Source: Bedellia somnulentella
Taxonomy: Eukaryota > Arthropoda > Insecta > Lepidoptera > Bedelliidae
Assembly: GCA_963576735.1 (NCBI GenBank)
Contig: OY755178.1
Span: forward strand, 4,402,001 to 4,466,000
DNA: 64,000 nt
Direction of reading: 5' to 3'
Shown: in pieces, positions 54,501-62,152 of the stretch
How the letters are laid out: the number at the start of each line of letters is the position of its first letter
Numbering within the stretch: the first letter of the stretch is position 1
The notes under the pieces: model-generated
Told to the model about the DNA's origin: nothing
The model's input: the letters and a program-made list of their open reading frames with translations, nothing else
Databases searched by the model: none
Program-made: the position numbers and the translations under genes

Positions 54501-57500
54501 CTTCCTTCTTACAGTAATGAAGAAGTGAGTGATGACGCTTTCCGCAAATTTTACAAGAAGTCTTCTGTTTGCAATAATATATTGGATGGCCTGGTGATAA
54601 GCAGTTGTAGCATAAACGATTGGTTTTGACAACCTCGCTTCTTTTGTCTGGGTCAAGCTTTGCGAATTCCTTGCAATGGAAAAGATAGTGTTCCCCGTTA
54701 CATAATTTACAATTCATTTGAGTACTTGAAGTATGAAAGGAACGTTCTTTGTGTATCTTCTGTGTATTAGATGAAGCTTGTGATGTTACTTCGAGTGTTT
54801 GTATTTTATTTTCCAAAAAGGTACATAAATTTTGCAAAGTGGGTAGTTCTGATTGATGTTCTTGACTAACGTGCGTTTCCCATTCTTTGTGAGTGTCCGT
54901 ATCCAATTTTCGAGCTGTTAAAAATATGACGATAGGATCCCATGAAACTGTAGCAACGTCCATTGTTTTTAAACTGTTTAAACATTCTTTAGTCCCATCA
55001 ATCAAGAATTTAAGTTGTCCCGCCGATTGTGAGCTGACTTTTCTAAACGAAAATAACCTTTTTAGTGTAGCATTCACAATAAGACGCTTGTTGCTGTATC
55101 TATTACGTAATGTATTCCAAGCTTCTTCATAATTTCGCTCCGTCACTTGTATATGCTTGATAGTACTTTTTGCTTCGCCTTCTAAACACGACTTTAAGTA
55201 ATGAAACTTTTGTACGTTGCTTAATGATTTGTTCGTATGTATTAGGGCATTAAATGTATCTTCAAATGATTGCCAATCTTGATATGAACCTGAATAAGAA
55301 GGCAACACTATTCGAGGAAGCTTGACTTCAGTGATATAAGAACCCTCTTTTTTCGACGTATAATTTGATGCATAATCTTGTTGTGATGTGGCTTCTTCTT
55401 TCTTTGTAGTGAATAACTCAAGCGAATCCGTCATTTCCGATTTCAAATCCAAATAAATTTCTTCGCATTCACTATATTTTTCATCTTTAAAATATTTGAT
55501 AGTCTTCCGTTGATCTTTGTTAGTAATCTTTATTAAATTTTGATGTGCATCTTTAAATGATTTCCAATAATCTTCCAAAGATTGAATTCTTGTTTCTAAA
55601 AACCCTTTAGTTATTCTTGGTTTCGGAGACTTTTTATAGTTCGTTTTGCACTTATTAATCAAGTCGTATAAATCTTCCAAAAGCGAAGTTATTTCTTCCA
55701 AATTGGCCATAGTTATTCACTTGATTACTTGTTTACGTAAAACGTTCACTTTATAATATTCACTTTTGCATCAATATCAATAAGTAGCTATAACCGCCCG
55801 GGCCGCTTCTATTGTTCTCCAATAATCTTCATATAGAAAAAACGGCTTCGCGACAATCCTTATCAGTTGCGTCGATCGGTTACTGCGCGCTGGTATCCGG
55901 CTCGAAGGACCATTTTGTTAACGTAATAAGGTTGAGTTTGCTGGGTCGGACTAACTATTTTGATTTTAAATAATGAAACACGGGTTCTCTTGCGAGGTCT
56001 GTATTATGACTGACTTGAATAGAACATGATACACACATTATAAGTAGATGTAAGAAACGGCGTAAACAGTAATGAAATAATTAGTATTCATTTAACTATT
56101 CTAAAATTTAAGTGTTTGCTCATTGTCTTATCTTCTGTTACTTATCTATCATAAGTTCAAAACTCATTGGCCGTCGTTTTGCATAGATTGTTTCCAAATC
56201 AAATAATTCATTTATTGGCGTGTGTATATGTATGTATTTATAGTTTAAGTAGGACTAAAATCTCCATGAAAACATGGCGTGATGTTCAAAAGTATAGTAT
56301 GTACCTTTGCGATCCTTTCTGGGACGTATGGCGTAATATTTGTAACATAAGTAGTACACATACATATTCACGCCTAAAAATCCCTAAAAGGGGTAGCAAG
56401 AGCTTTGGAAGTTATGTGGGGAAAAGATGAGCTGAGCTATCTTGGTTGATATGTATTTATGTATTTAATCTTAACACTTTACAATTTCTCAACTCTTTAT
56501 AGACATTGGAGTAAGAAATACCCAATCTGCGTAATCCTGAGTGAGAATGAGAAGATCCAAGTTCTGGAGAAAGAAGCCGCAGAAGAGAGAAGGTCTTCAG
56601 AAAACGGGACTCCGGAGAAGAAACCCGTCCCAGAAGTGGAGTCGGCGGAAACCAATACCAGTCCTGAGAAGAAGAGGAAGTTTGTTTGGAGGAAAAAAGA
56701 GAAGTTGTAAGTTCGAATTTATTTCTATGAGATACAGATAGATAGATAACTCATAACAAAAGCAATAGTACACACATCGAAGTAAAAAAAAAGTTAAAGT
56801 AAAAATTTGGCCTTTGGTTACACAAACTAGGTCCTTACTCAGCGTTTGATTTTGCCAAGAGGCAAAAAACTGGTTTTCAGTTACTTCGTACATTACACTA
56901 TCTCTACCCATTATAGTTCGGCCGTTCAGAGAATGCGTTCCTGACACGTCGCGATTGAACTAACGACGTAACTTTGTAATGGCGTTGCAGTTACAATAAA
57001 AATCTTTTTGCTGGTTTTTTACCGTTTTAACAATTGATGAGTATTAAATCAACATTATTATATAAATAATCAATAAATGTTTCAATTTTGTGCCAAACTG
57101 AGTGTCAAATAACTTGTTAAACAATATTTTTCTAAATTTATATTGCGCTATTACAAGGTTGTATCAGCGCTTTATGTTGACTTTATTATGACTAACTGAC
57201 AGGTGTCAGGAACGCATTCTCTGAACGGCCGAAGTATAAATAACAAAAAAATCTGTGTCTGCCTCATTTAAGGGAAAAAATATGCAGGAAAAAACTGTAA
57301 ATTAAACACAATCTCGACTAACTAAACAACAAGTTAAATTGTGTAGTCTAAATTCTACTTCGTTTTTTAACGACGATTAAGAGTAAATAATGTAATATGT
57401 ATTTCCTATTTTACCTATCTACCTAACTAGGCTATTTATCCCAAAAAGAGTTAGCCAGAGCTTAACAGAAATTCCTCTACCACTTGAAAGTTTAGTGGAA

Positions 57501-60500
57501 AAAATATTGTGCACAATAGGATAGTTGGTGATGCGTTTCCTACTAGACATCATCGCTCCTATAAATCCCTTTGCCTACACTGCATAGTGTTTGACTTACA
57601 ACGATAGAATATATTATTCAATTATATTACAAACATACATACATACATATACTCACGGCTATAAATCCCTTAACGGGGTAGCCAGAGCTTTTTGAATGAA
57701 AAATTCCTCAGCCACTTTTGGAAGTTGATTTGGGAAAAGATGGTAATAATAAATGTTTTTGGTGACGGGTCTCCAACCACATCGCCCAACAATCACTTAA
57801 TAAGCCCCTATACCCTTAGTCGCCTCTTACGATCACCCACGGGTAGAAATGGGGTATAGTTATTCTAAGCCGACACTACACAGCTATAAATTGCGTGTAA
57901 TATTCAATTATATTCTTTCATTAAACAGCTATTTTAAACTCCCTCTAAAATTTCATATAGGTATTTAATTATAATCTTTCGCTACAACGCTATTTTAAAC
58001 TCACCCCAAATTTTCACAATCGTATGGGTCTTGTTTGGAAACTTTGTTTATTTATTGTTTCAGAATTGCATCTCCAGACGGTGAAGTAGTCATAAAAGAA
58101 GGATTGCGTCACCGGATAGCAAGAAAAATGCATAAAGGTACATCACATACATATACTCACGATAATTTTTTTTATTGATCTACAAAACGAAGTACAAAAT
58201 TAGGAAAGTAACAATACAACAATATTGACGATATGTTTTTCTTTTGCACTCTACTTGATGTAGATACTGCATGCTCGTTAATACATAAATAAATATTTTA
58301 TCTTAGACCTATGATTGTAAACACAAGAACAAAAAAAAATACATTAAAAATTAAACACTAAAAAATTTAAATAATTTTAATAAAAATCAGACAACAAGGC
58401 ATGAAAAAGAAGATAAAAAAGATAAAAACCTCAAAAAAATAACTCAAAAAAATAACTCAAAAAAATAATAATTATGGAGCACTATAATAAATTGATAATG
58501 AGTGTTTCACGGCTGCCAAGCTATCATTAAATATATCTAAAAGAGATCGAACTGAGTTTGTTGACGAACACATGCGATAAATAGGGGAGTGAGTTCCTAG
58601 ATTGGTTCTTACTGACGGAAGACGAAAGGTTTTATTATTTTGAAGCCTACTATAGGATCGTGGAATTGAAAAATTTAATGATTCTAATAGTTCAGGAGAA
58701 TCTATTTGGCCGTTTATTGTTTTGTTGTAATAAATCCCAAAAAGGTCTAACCAGAACTTTAAAATCAGAAATTAAGGCAAACAGATTGTAAAATAAAAGA
58801 TTGTTAGTGGATAGATGTGGTCTTCAGTCACATCACCCAAAGTCCATTTTAAACCCCCAATAGTCGCATCGTACAACACCCATTAGAAGATATATGTAGA
58901 ACTCTTCATGAAATTCATTTGAACTTCATGCATACATATTCTCACGGCTATGACTCCCTAATAGGGGTCCCCAAAATTTCGCAATTAAGAAATTTTTCAG
59001 CCAATTTCCAAGTAGTGAAGTGAGGAGAAAAGATAGTTAAGTCAAAGCATTGTTGGCCTAAAGGTATTCAGTTACATTCCGTGTATTGTAAAAATGTAAA
59101 TGTCTGAGATAAACTTTCTATCTCACCCATGATTTATATTTCTAGACAAAAAGACTGAGAACATATCGAGCCCAGAACCAACTTCTGAGGTTCAAGTAGA
59201 AAAGAAGGACCCAGAAGATGCTCTGTTTTTTGATGCTGAAATGGAGATCAAACCGCAGGGAGATGAGGACGATTTTGATGATAAGGATCTCATACAGATT
59301 AAAGAGTTTCTTGAGGAAAATGTGAGTGAAAATGTTTACTTGTTCTACGATTTATGTTGGCACTTTTTGCAATGAATACTATGAGCCTTACTATAACGAA
59401 ACTAAGTTTTTATAAGTTGTAAAAGCAATGAAATTCGTTTCGGAGTTATTAATGTTGACATTCAGTGTTATATTGTTGGTTGAGTGTTCGTGTTATGTTC
59501 ATAAATTAAATCTGATCTTAATAATTTCTCTATGTAATGGATCTAGGTAATCAACTACTAGATTATTTCGCGGTTTTTCTTCACGCGATCAATAACTGCT
59601 CAATAATTTTGGTTTTACATAAATGAGCTGTCTAAGTAATATTGACCATGTTGCTTTCTTGCTAATCTAGGACTTATATTGTATTGGATTGAATCAGGCG
59701 TTACTTTGCGGAAATCCATAGCAATACTAATATTAATAATATTTTCGATTTCTTGTAAGTGGGAAGGCGGGCGGTGCACAGTGCATGTTGTATGAAGACT
59801 GCAGGTATTTAGCGGTATTAAGCGAAGAAATTTATTAATATTAGTATTGACTTATATTGTCTCATGCTTTTACTCAATGGCATATTATACACTTAAAGAA
59901 AGAAAGAAAGAAAGAGAGACATTTATTCGCTGCACAGATGAGCAAGAGACATACAGTTAAACATAAAAGAAAAAAATAAAAGCTTTGACAAAAACAACAT
60001 TGGAAAAAAACATGAAAAAAAATGTATAATAATAATAGAAAAAACAATGTAATACAGAACGTATTAGATAAAGATAAAAGAAGACAAAGATAGAAAAAAA
60101 AAATATTTTATTACTTATTATTTTTATATAAATTAACTCAAATGAAATATAGTTTGAATTTCTCTGTTTCAGGAAACAGAAGTAGGTCTAGAAGGCCCGG
60201 CGGAAAGTGAATGGAGTCTTCGAACGAAAAAGTCCAAAGATCTTCACGCCCATCTCTATTTGTTTGCGAGGACTGGTCGAGAAAAATTGGAGTGGTAAGG
60301 CTGTTTTTAGTTAACATTTAACTGCTGAACCCTTACTTTGTACGACGATTGTGGTATTCTCAACAGACACTACTCCACTTTTATATAAATTAGTTTCGTT
60401 GGGGTAGGCTATCCGTCGCCAATTTGTACGATCCTGGCAAAACTCTCGAGCTTCATTTACATTCATAAAACTTTTCATAAGTACCATTTTATTCATTATA

Positions 60501-61428
60501 CTTCGAACTGCCTTTTTAAGCACATTTTCTTTTTGATATAATTATGTTCTCCGAGGTGATCCTCTACTAACATTACCATCCACATTGGCTCTATATATCT
60601 CTTTCACCAATTCGGTATGCAAAGTTTTTTTTGGTATTTATTAAATATTTTTATTCGATAGTTAACACGAAAATAAAACACTAATTTGAATATTTTCCAT
60701 TTAAAATAAGTAATTGTAAAGTTATGATTTTTTAAAGATTGTTCAACTTTTGTACTTAATGACGTCATCGATCGATAAAATCACGTAGCGACATGCAAAT
60801 GAAGCGAAATGTTTTATAAAAATGTTGCTGATTGCAAAACATATCACGAATTTGTGATTTCAAATGAAATTATTACGATATTATACTAAACAAACCTACG
60901 ATTTTCGATATTTCATTTATAAACTGCAAAACCGTATGTCTTTGAAACAATATTGAAGGTCAAACACTGTTACAGTTTTCTGATAAAATAACAGTCATCT
61001 TAGCTTCAATTGATATAATTTCAAGAAAATATTGTTAATAATCAGAATATCTCGAAATGGTTTTGTAATCAGCATCACTTTAGTAAAACTTTGCATACCG
61101 AATTCACTATCAGTGCCCAAAACATCTTATCGTCCCTTTTTCTATCTTTTGGTAATAATGTGCAATTAAAAAATGTTTAACTTCTTTACTAAAATTATAG
61201 TTTTTATATGTAGTATATATTGCTGTTATTTTTATTTATATCTTTTCAATAATCATTTTATTTCTTAACCTCAGGTACCGTCGGCTAAACACCGCCATAG
61301 CGGAAGCCAACGCATCTTGCGAATCGTCAGCGGCCGATGAAAAGAGTTCCAGTGATGTGGCTGACAAAGATGCGACAGCTTACCGGATTTCTGATGCTAA
61401 GGAATCTGTTGCTTTCACTAAAACTACG
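33512..61428 (+). CDS. Tex2: TEX2-like ER lipid-transfer protein, 5' twelve exons
   Basis: TEX2 proteins are ER-anchored SMP-domain lipid-transfer proteins at membrane contact sites. Twelve exons were assembled with matching phases: 33512-33533, 33701-34099, 36111-36214, 42334-42469, 42559-43061, 48139-48226, 48506-48659, 56503-56706, 58064-58137, 59146-59321, 60173-60294 and 61275-~61428. Together they give about 712 residues. Features are a Ser/Glu-rich disordered N-terminus, two adjacent membrane helices (~297-315 and ~321-337), and a PH-like domain split by an acidic Glu/Lys insertion. The PH halves carry LYNLTGARIILLPKGLVSKR with HWSKKYPICVIL, and later LYLFARTGREKLEWYRRL, close to human TEX2. 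The SMP domain is absent and must lie past the right edge. Confidence 0.93.
33701..34099 (+). CDS. Tex2: TEX2 exon 2: disordered N-terminal region
   Basis: The exon encodes residues 8-140 and includes LEELGLCDDDPPTPQLENS. It is rich in Lys, Ser, Glu and Asp, without a recognisable fold. Borders are attacag and G|gtattc. Confidence 0.85.
34672..34910 (+). repeat. 250-bp microsatellite-linked repeat
   Basis: A full copy in TEX2 intron 2. The region before it (34140-34660) is AT-rich with gataagataagataaag; nothing else is recognised. Confidence 0.78.
35168..35533 (-). mobile_element. tRNA-headed SINE, subfamily 2 (left of inverted pair)
   Basis: A full-length copy in TEX2 intron 2, from the cataacataacataaac tail to the gggctatcacgg head. 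Confidence 0.88.
35698..36064 (+). mobile_element. tRNA-headed SINE, subfamily 2 (right of inverted pair)
   Basis: A full-length copy in opposite orientation to 35168-35533, 165 bp away. Its tatgttatgttatgttatg tail ends about 46 bp before TEX2 exon 3. Confidence 0.9.
36111..36214 (+). CDS. Tex2: TEX2 exon 3: acidic linker
   Basis: The exon encodes AKEKSLPRDNSMSDSEENS and following acidic residues. Borders are ccatag and CAA|gtaagt. It begins only about 50 bp after a full-length SINE. Confidence 0.8.
36275..36470 (+). mobile_element. Old diverged SINE copies in TEX2 introns
   Basis: Body and tail traces such as aacaccagatgacaatgtca and ccaaccccttcagggatat. A similarly decayed copy lies at about 37185-37450 (gtgggttcgaatcg...), and a small scrap at 40278-40350. 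Confidence 0.65.
37651..37885 (+). repeat. Old diverged 250-bp repeat
   Basis: atatactcacgactatgtat and gccactttttgaaggcgag mark it. Another old trace lies at 38790-38950. 36480-37180 and 38960-39820 hold nothing recognisable. Confidence 0.55.
38285..38660 (-). mobile_element. tRNA-headed SINE, subfamily 2
   Basis: A full-length copy in TEX2 intron 3, very close in sequence to 6147-6518. Confidence 0.88.
39823..40070 (-). repeat. 250-bp microsatellite-linked repeat
   Basis: A full minus copy, tgtcggcttagaatagcac to gccgtgagtatatgtatg. Most of 40350-40810 after it is unassigned AT-rich DNA. Confidence 0.8.
40830..41420. repeat. Dispersed repeat with a weak tRNA-like motif
   Basis: Contains tttgtggcgtaacggtatac and cccaggttcgaattttggg, which look like degenerate A and B boxes. 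A comparable motif is at 45329-45410 (cgtggcgtagcggtataac, cccgggttcgtatctcagg). Confidence 0.45.
41560..42115 (+). repeat. Dispersed repeat block paralogous to 46820-47402
   Basis: It shares tcagtgtagggggcagcacc, an embedded old 250-bp repeat, and ends in gtccacgtggacgtagtcgc. Confidence 0.7.
42334..42469 (+). CDS. Tex2: TEX2 exon 4: disordered linker
   Basis: The exon encodes VSSLDSSIQNLSELTQPVTA and a polar tail, from acceptor ttcgcag to donor G|gtatgt. Frame continuity with exons 3 and 5 is the main support. Confidence 0.8.
42559..43061 (+). CDS. Tex2: TEX2 exon 5: membrane anchor
   Basis: The exon encodes residues 221-388: an acidic stretch, a proline-rich LPPPPVAPPRF segment, then helices FSMFFLTTILVIAYTLF and WLQGFTIGLWFFNLLRSIKY. 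Two closely spaced helices before the PH-like region is the TEX2 arrangement. Borders are tttttag and GAG|gtaaga. Confidence 0.93.
43400..43790 (+). mobile_element. RTE-like LINE reverse-transcriptase C-terminus
   Basis: A 103-residue frame (43445-43756) reads MLRWFGHIERMDDRKLVKG, then GRPRRTHLDQIESLLKKAG and DRAKWRSIVSAYPNGN. This is the C-terminal tail typical of RTE-type non-LTR retrotransposons. Upstream RT domains are missing. It ends in an ATGT-rich stretch. Confidence 0.8.
44028..44640. repeat. Tandem duplication unit 1 in TEX2 intron 5
   Basis: Starts tccatactaatattataaat, followed by tgtttgtttgtttgttccgc, a widespread insect repeat terminus; ends gacaaatttgtttatcaata. Confidence 0.82.
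44655..45283. repeat. Tandem duplication unit 2 in TEX2 intron 5
   Basis: Nearly identical to 44028-44640; the similar ~61-residue ORFs in both are a by-product. Confidence 0.83.
45474..46735. repeat. Dispersed repeat with common insect transposon termini
   Basis: Begins ctagcgacccgccccggctt and ends near gcgactttgttttatactat, sequences that recur across lepidopteran genomes. A GC-rich inner part (45950-46210) has no convincing frame. Confidence 0.55.
46820..47402 (+). repeat. Dispersed repeat block paralogous to 41560-42115
   Basis: Same order of blocks including an embedded old 250-bp repeat, ending gtccacgcggacgaagtcgc. An arm of the tRNA-cored repeat follows at 47405-47445. Confidence 0.7.
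47862..48115 (-). repeat. 250-bp repeat abutting TEX2 exon 6
   Basis: A full minus copy ending atgtatgtatgtatgtaatt, 25 bp before the exon. An older copy lies at 47633-47780. Confidence 0.82.
48139..48226 (+). CDS. Tex2: TEX2 exon 6
   Basis: The exon encodes GWINHYRFPDYDPYTYHINQ and TTTAFMKLEG, the start of the TEX2 PH-like region. Its acceptor (ttttttccag) lies about 25 bp after a dispersed repeat whose ATGT-rich end fills the space where the branch site should be. Confidence 0.92.
48506..48659 (+). CDS. Tex2: TEX2 exon 7: first half of PH-like domain
   Basis: The exon encodes NLRISYTRTKVGKRALWDEK and LYNLTGARIILLPKGLVSKR. Human TEX2 has LYGLTGRKIYLLPEGLARKR at this place. Borders are ttacag and AG|gttagc (phase 2). 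Confidence 0.93.
49068..49205. mobile_element. 138-bp palindromic MITE, copy 2
   Basis: Flanked by TTA at 49065-49067 and 49206-49208. It interrupts an RTE-like tail, which continues to 49330. Confidence 0.85.
49360..50012 (-). repeat. tRNA-cored repeat interrupted by the AATT element
   Basis: The minus-strand repeat runs 49360-49458, is split in its D-arm by 49459-49949, and resumes at 49954 (gagctaccgtgtca) to the acatgaggtttatatgaac arm. Confidence 0.82.
49459..49949. mobile_element. AATT-TSD inverted-repeat element, copy 1
   Basis: The 491-bp element has ends CGGTATGCAAAGTTTT and AAAAACTTTGCATACCG and is flanked by AATT on both sides. It splits the D-arm of a tRNA-cored repeat whose intact copies read gccaattgagctacc with a single AATT. 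That confirms AATT as a target duplication. There is no coding capacity. Confidence 0.88.
50211..50445 (+). repeat. 250-bp microsatellite-linked repeat, 3'-truncated
   Basis: Starts atacatacatgcatatactc and stops after cacccaccggaagga, followed by a scrambled tagcactattc. A decayed copy lies at 50800-50975. Confidence 0.75.
51129..51281 (-). repeat. BEL/Pao 3' LTR (element is on the minus strand)
   Basis: The LTR reads tgttaacgtaataagg ... ggcgtaaaca and is identical to 55916-56068. On the element's strand it is preceded by the purine-rich ggtgggcggga, a plausible polypurine tract. The 380 bases from there to the polyprotein stop (51282-51663) show no ORF of note. Confidence 0.95.
51664..55710 (-). 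CDS. BEL/Pao Gag-Pol polyprotein (truncated before the integrase core)
   Basis: This single 1348-residue frame makes Gag-Pol of a retrotransposon. Domains in order: Gag of the DUF1759 type (GSYQDWQSFEDTFNAL, residues ~140-310); CCHC-like zinc knuckles (CKLCNGEHYLFHC, CYNCLSPGHPIYYC, ~335-400); an aspartic protease of the DUF1758 type (ALIDPGSQASFITEHA, ~465); reverse transcriptase with the FYVDD catalytic motif (~880); RNase H (FAWTDSTIVLSWL); and the start of the integrase zinc-binding part (HPIILGTQSHFAQLIVAEAH). The frame stops there, so the DDE integrase core is absent; BEL/Pao polyproteins usually run several hundred residues longer. Around LPRLELSGAQSFAWTDS the RNase H region looks about 20 residues short of the usual family form. 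Confidence 0.95.
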   Translation of the reverse strand: MANLEEITSLLEDLYDLINKCKTNYKKSPKPRITKGFLETRIQSLEDYWKSFKDAHQNLIKITNKDQRKTIKYFKDEKYSECEEIYLDLKSEMTDSLELFTTKKEEATSQQDYASNYTSKKEGSYITEVKLPRIVLPSYSGSYQDWQSFEDTFNALIHTNKSLSNVQKFHYLKSCLEGEAKSTIKHIQVTERNYEEAWNTLRNRYSNKRLIVNATLKRLFSFRKVSSQSAGQLKFLIDGTKECLNSLKTMDVATVSWDPIVIFLTARKLDTDTHKEWETHVSQEHQSELPTLQNLCTFLENKIQTLEVTSQASSNTQKIHKERSFHTSSTQMNCKLCNGEHYLFHCKEFAKLDPDKRSEVVKTNRLCYNCLSPGHPIYYCKQKTSCKICGKRHHSLLHYCKKEGKSQDPEKISSSPGISSEQANNDDTKDDHQDESIVTNLARKQKNALLATAIVPVRSETGRETLLRALIDPGSQASFITEHATQLINLKRTPIRGSVIGVGSTTTAVRYAVQLELLSRYDKRFNLQVKTYVLKSITSTLPCTTIQPQPNWKHIEGLTLADPNYFVSSKIDLLLGIDVYTEIVKNNLVKGPPGSPLAQETNLGWILFGNIHKTLSTNTHLVAMHHQVDIDMDQLLKNLWAIDDDTKHRKLTSEERACEDIFNKEHSRTPEGRYIVKLPFKRSPQEVGQTREISLKRLEQTERKLEKNPKLKEEYANVMEEYIKLNHMEKVPDDEKNNLSIYLPHHSVVRDSETTKVRVVFDASCKGSNNTSLNDLLHVGPQLQEDLRNLIMRWRMKEICYLSDIQKMYRMILVKKEDADCQRILWRKDTTAEVEDYRMLRVTFGTASAPYLAIKTLKQLSLDERDNFPIGAKILDEDFYVDDCLSGDSTLEGAIEGSKQLRKLLEKGGFILQKWASNSKEFLDQIPQCLRSTSVENGITDESIIKTLGLTWNMTKDSFHYHTRLPPKPTMVTKRTILADVQSLYDPLGWISPSIITAKMLIQSIWKQRLDWDDIVEQKDEEEWIRIRQSFDNINKIRINRWIYTTNNLSEIYLHGYCDASNRGYCAVVYYRVETQNGNIKTGIIASRTKLAPLKPMSLPRLELSGAQSFAWTDSTIVLSWLMGDPNRWKTFVSNRVVEILDHVSVTQWFHVKSKDNPADIGSRGTNINDLMRNKLWWEGPEWLKDKNINFPKPNLPTTELEMKKITLNIQIEQNKSKLINEEFTTLQELLKTVVYMIRYLNLKKFPENINKQITTDEIEKASIKCIKIAQIEEFSKKIEAVQKKRNVARERKLRNLNPYLDEHELIRVGGRLSNADISNNQKHPIILGTQSHFAQLIVAEAHQKWFR
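55895..55912 (-). other. Primer-binding site matching tRNA-Tyr
   Basis: The 18 bases atccggctcgaaggacca equal the 3' end of eukaryotic tRNA-Tyr (T-stem end, acceptor strand, discriminator A and CCA). The site lies 3 bases inside the 5' LTR. The match is from memory of the tRNA-Tyr sequence. Confidence 0.8.
55916..56068 (-). repeat. BEL/Pao 5' LTR
   Basis: Identical to the 3' LTR. The downstream leader on the element's strand begins with a 3-base spacer and then the primer-binding site. Confidence 0.95.
56503..56706 (+). CDS. Tex2: TEX2 exon 8: KKYPICVIL strand and charged insertion
   Basis: The exon encodes HWSKKYPICVILSENEKIQV, then a Glu/Lys-rich insertion ending RKFVWRKKEK. Human TEX2 has RIWNKKYPICIEL here. 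The donor TT|gtaagt joins exon 9 to make Leu. Confidence 0.92.
56917..57233. mobile_element. MITE with perfect 31-bp terminal inverted repeats
   Basis: The inverted repeats at 56917-56947 and 57203-57233 begin TTCGGCCGTTCAGAGAATGC and match without a mismatch. The interior is AT-rich without an ORF. TATA occurs at both flanks but offset by one base, so the target duplication is unclear. It lies in TEX2 intron 8. Confidence 0.85.
57420..57882 (+). repeat. One old and one good copy of the 250-bp repeat
   Basis: A degraded copy at 57420-57590 and a full copy at 57633-57882 in TEX2 intron 8. A small piece also lies at 56358-56440. Confidence 0.72.
58064..58137 (+). CDS. Tex2: TEX2 exon 9
   Basis: This 74-bp exon encodes IASPDGEVVIKEGLRHRIAR and KMHK. 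Borders are gtttcag and G|gtacat. It lies within the PH insertion and was recognised by frame continuity and splice sites. Confidence 0.8.
58725..59080 (+). repeat. Two decayed copies of the 250-bp repeat
   Basis: ttgttagtggatagatgtgg and cttcatgcatacatattctc mark the two pieces. The AT-rich DNA before them (58150-58720) is unassigned. Confidence 0.5.
59146..59321 (+). CDS. Tex2: TEX2 exon 10: acidic insertion
   Basis: The exon encodes a highly acidic segment including DALFFDAEMEIKPQGDEDDF and LIQIKEFLEEN. Borders are ttctag and AAT|gtgagt. It is probably a disordered loop inside the PH-like domain. Confidence 0.83.
60173..60294 (+). CDS. Tex2: TEX2 exon 11: second half of PH-like domain
   Basis: The exon encodes LHAHLYLFARTGREKLEW, which almost matches human ILYLFARTGREKEEW. 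The donor TG|gtaagg joins exon 12 to complete Trp. Confidence 0.94.
60335..60612 (-). mobile_element. RTE-like LINE tail, interrupted by the AATT element
   Basis: Reverse-strand frame MLKKAVRSIMNKMVLMKSFM ... EFCQDRTNWRR matches 43620-43730. It resumes for a few tens of bases after 61100. Confidence 0.75.
60613..61100. mobile_element. AATT-TSD inverted-repeat element, copy 2
   Basis: This is the same element in opposite orientation (488 bp), in TEX2 intron 11 and ending about 175 bp before exon 12. It is flanked by AATT at 60609-60612 and 61101-61104. It interrupts an RTE-like LINE tail, whose intact relative at 43529 has a single AATT in that context. Confidence 0.88.
61275..61428 (+). CDS. 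Tex2: TEX2 exon 12 (3' border uncertain)
   Basis: The exon starts after ctcag with YRRLNTAIAEANAS, the C-terminal helix of the PH-like domain, followed by a Ser/Asp/Lys-rich stretch. The most likely donor is ACG|gtaaat at 61429. The same donor-like motif recurs in the downstream tandem units, and the frame stays open to a stop at 61651-61653, so the real end could differ. Confidence 0.75.
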
Positions 61429-62152
61429 GTAAATATGTCACTCACTAAAACTGTGATAAATATGTCACAAACTAAAACTACGGTATCCTGCGAATCGTCA
61501 GCGGCCGATGAAAAGAGTTCCAGTGATGTGGCTGACAAAGATGCGACAGCCTATCGAGTTTCCGATGCTAAGGAATCTGTTGCTTTCACTAAAACTACGG
61601 TAAATATGTCACTCACTAAAACTTCGTTAAATATGTCATACACTGTATCCTGAAAATATGTCACAAACTAAAACTACGGTATCCTGCGAATCGTCAGCGG
61701 CCGATGAAAAGAGTTCCAGTGATGTGACTAACAAAGATGCGACAGCCTACCGAGTTTCCGATGCTAAGGAATCGGTTGCTTTTACTAAAACTACGGTAAA
61801 TATGTCTCTCACTAAAACTTCGGTAAATATGTCACACAATAAAATACGGTTAATATCTCACAAACTAAAACTACGGTATCCTGCGAATCGTCAGCGGCCG
61901 ATGAAAAGAGTTCCAGTGATGTGGCTGACAAAGATGCGACAGCTTACCGGGTTTCTGATGCTAAGGAATGTTTCTTTCGAATCTTAAACACACACAAGTT
62001 TTACGGTGAATATGCCACACACTAAAACTACGGTCAATATGTCACACACTACACTAAGAGATCGAGCGATGTGGCTGACAATGATGCGACAGCCTATCGG
62101 GTTTCTGATGCTAAGGAATCTGTTGCCTTCACTAAAACTACGGTAAATATGT
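61321..62152 (+). repeat. Tandem array repeating part of TEX2 exon 12 and a donor-like motif
   Basis: Units start with gaatcgtcagcggccgatga at 61321, 61492, 61688 and 61885, and a degenerate fifth unit runs from about 62045. Spacing is 171, 196 and 197 bp. Each unit holds exon-like sequence (SSAADEKSSSD...DATAYR.SDAKESVAFTKTT) and an actacggtaaatatgtca-type block, altered in some units. A nested ~25-bp repeat of cactaaaactacggtaaata lies inside. Units 1-2 share one open frame; units 3 and 4 have shifted frames. Confidence 0.9.

Larger units (their letters stand above)
51129..56068 (-). mobile_element. BEL/Pao LTR retrotransposon, internally deleted, recent insertion
   Basis: Two 153-bp LTRs (51129-51281 and 55916-56068) appear identical base for base and begin TGTT and end AACA. 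The target duplication is gtaat at 51124-51128 and 56069-56073. The element lies antisense in TEX2 intron 7. At 4.9 kb it is short for BEL/Pao because the integrase catalytic core is missing. Identical LTRs indicate a young insertion. Confidence 0.95.

Noticed and set aside
54108..55132. Shorter ORFs on both strands at 51.7-55.7 kb
   Set aside because: Shadows of the 1348-residue retrotransposon polyprotein in other frames.
59890..59930. CRISPR or satellite array suggested by gaaagaaagaaagaaag
   Set aside because: A simple A-rich microsatellite, probably the tail of an old retroelement; no spacers.
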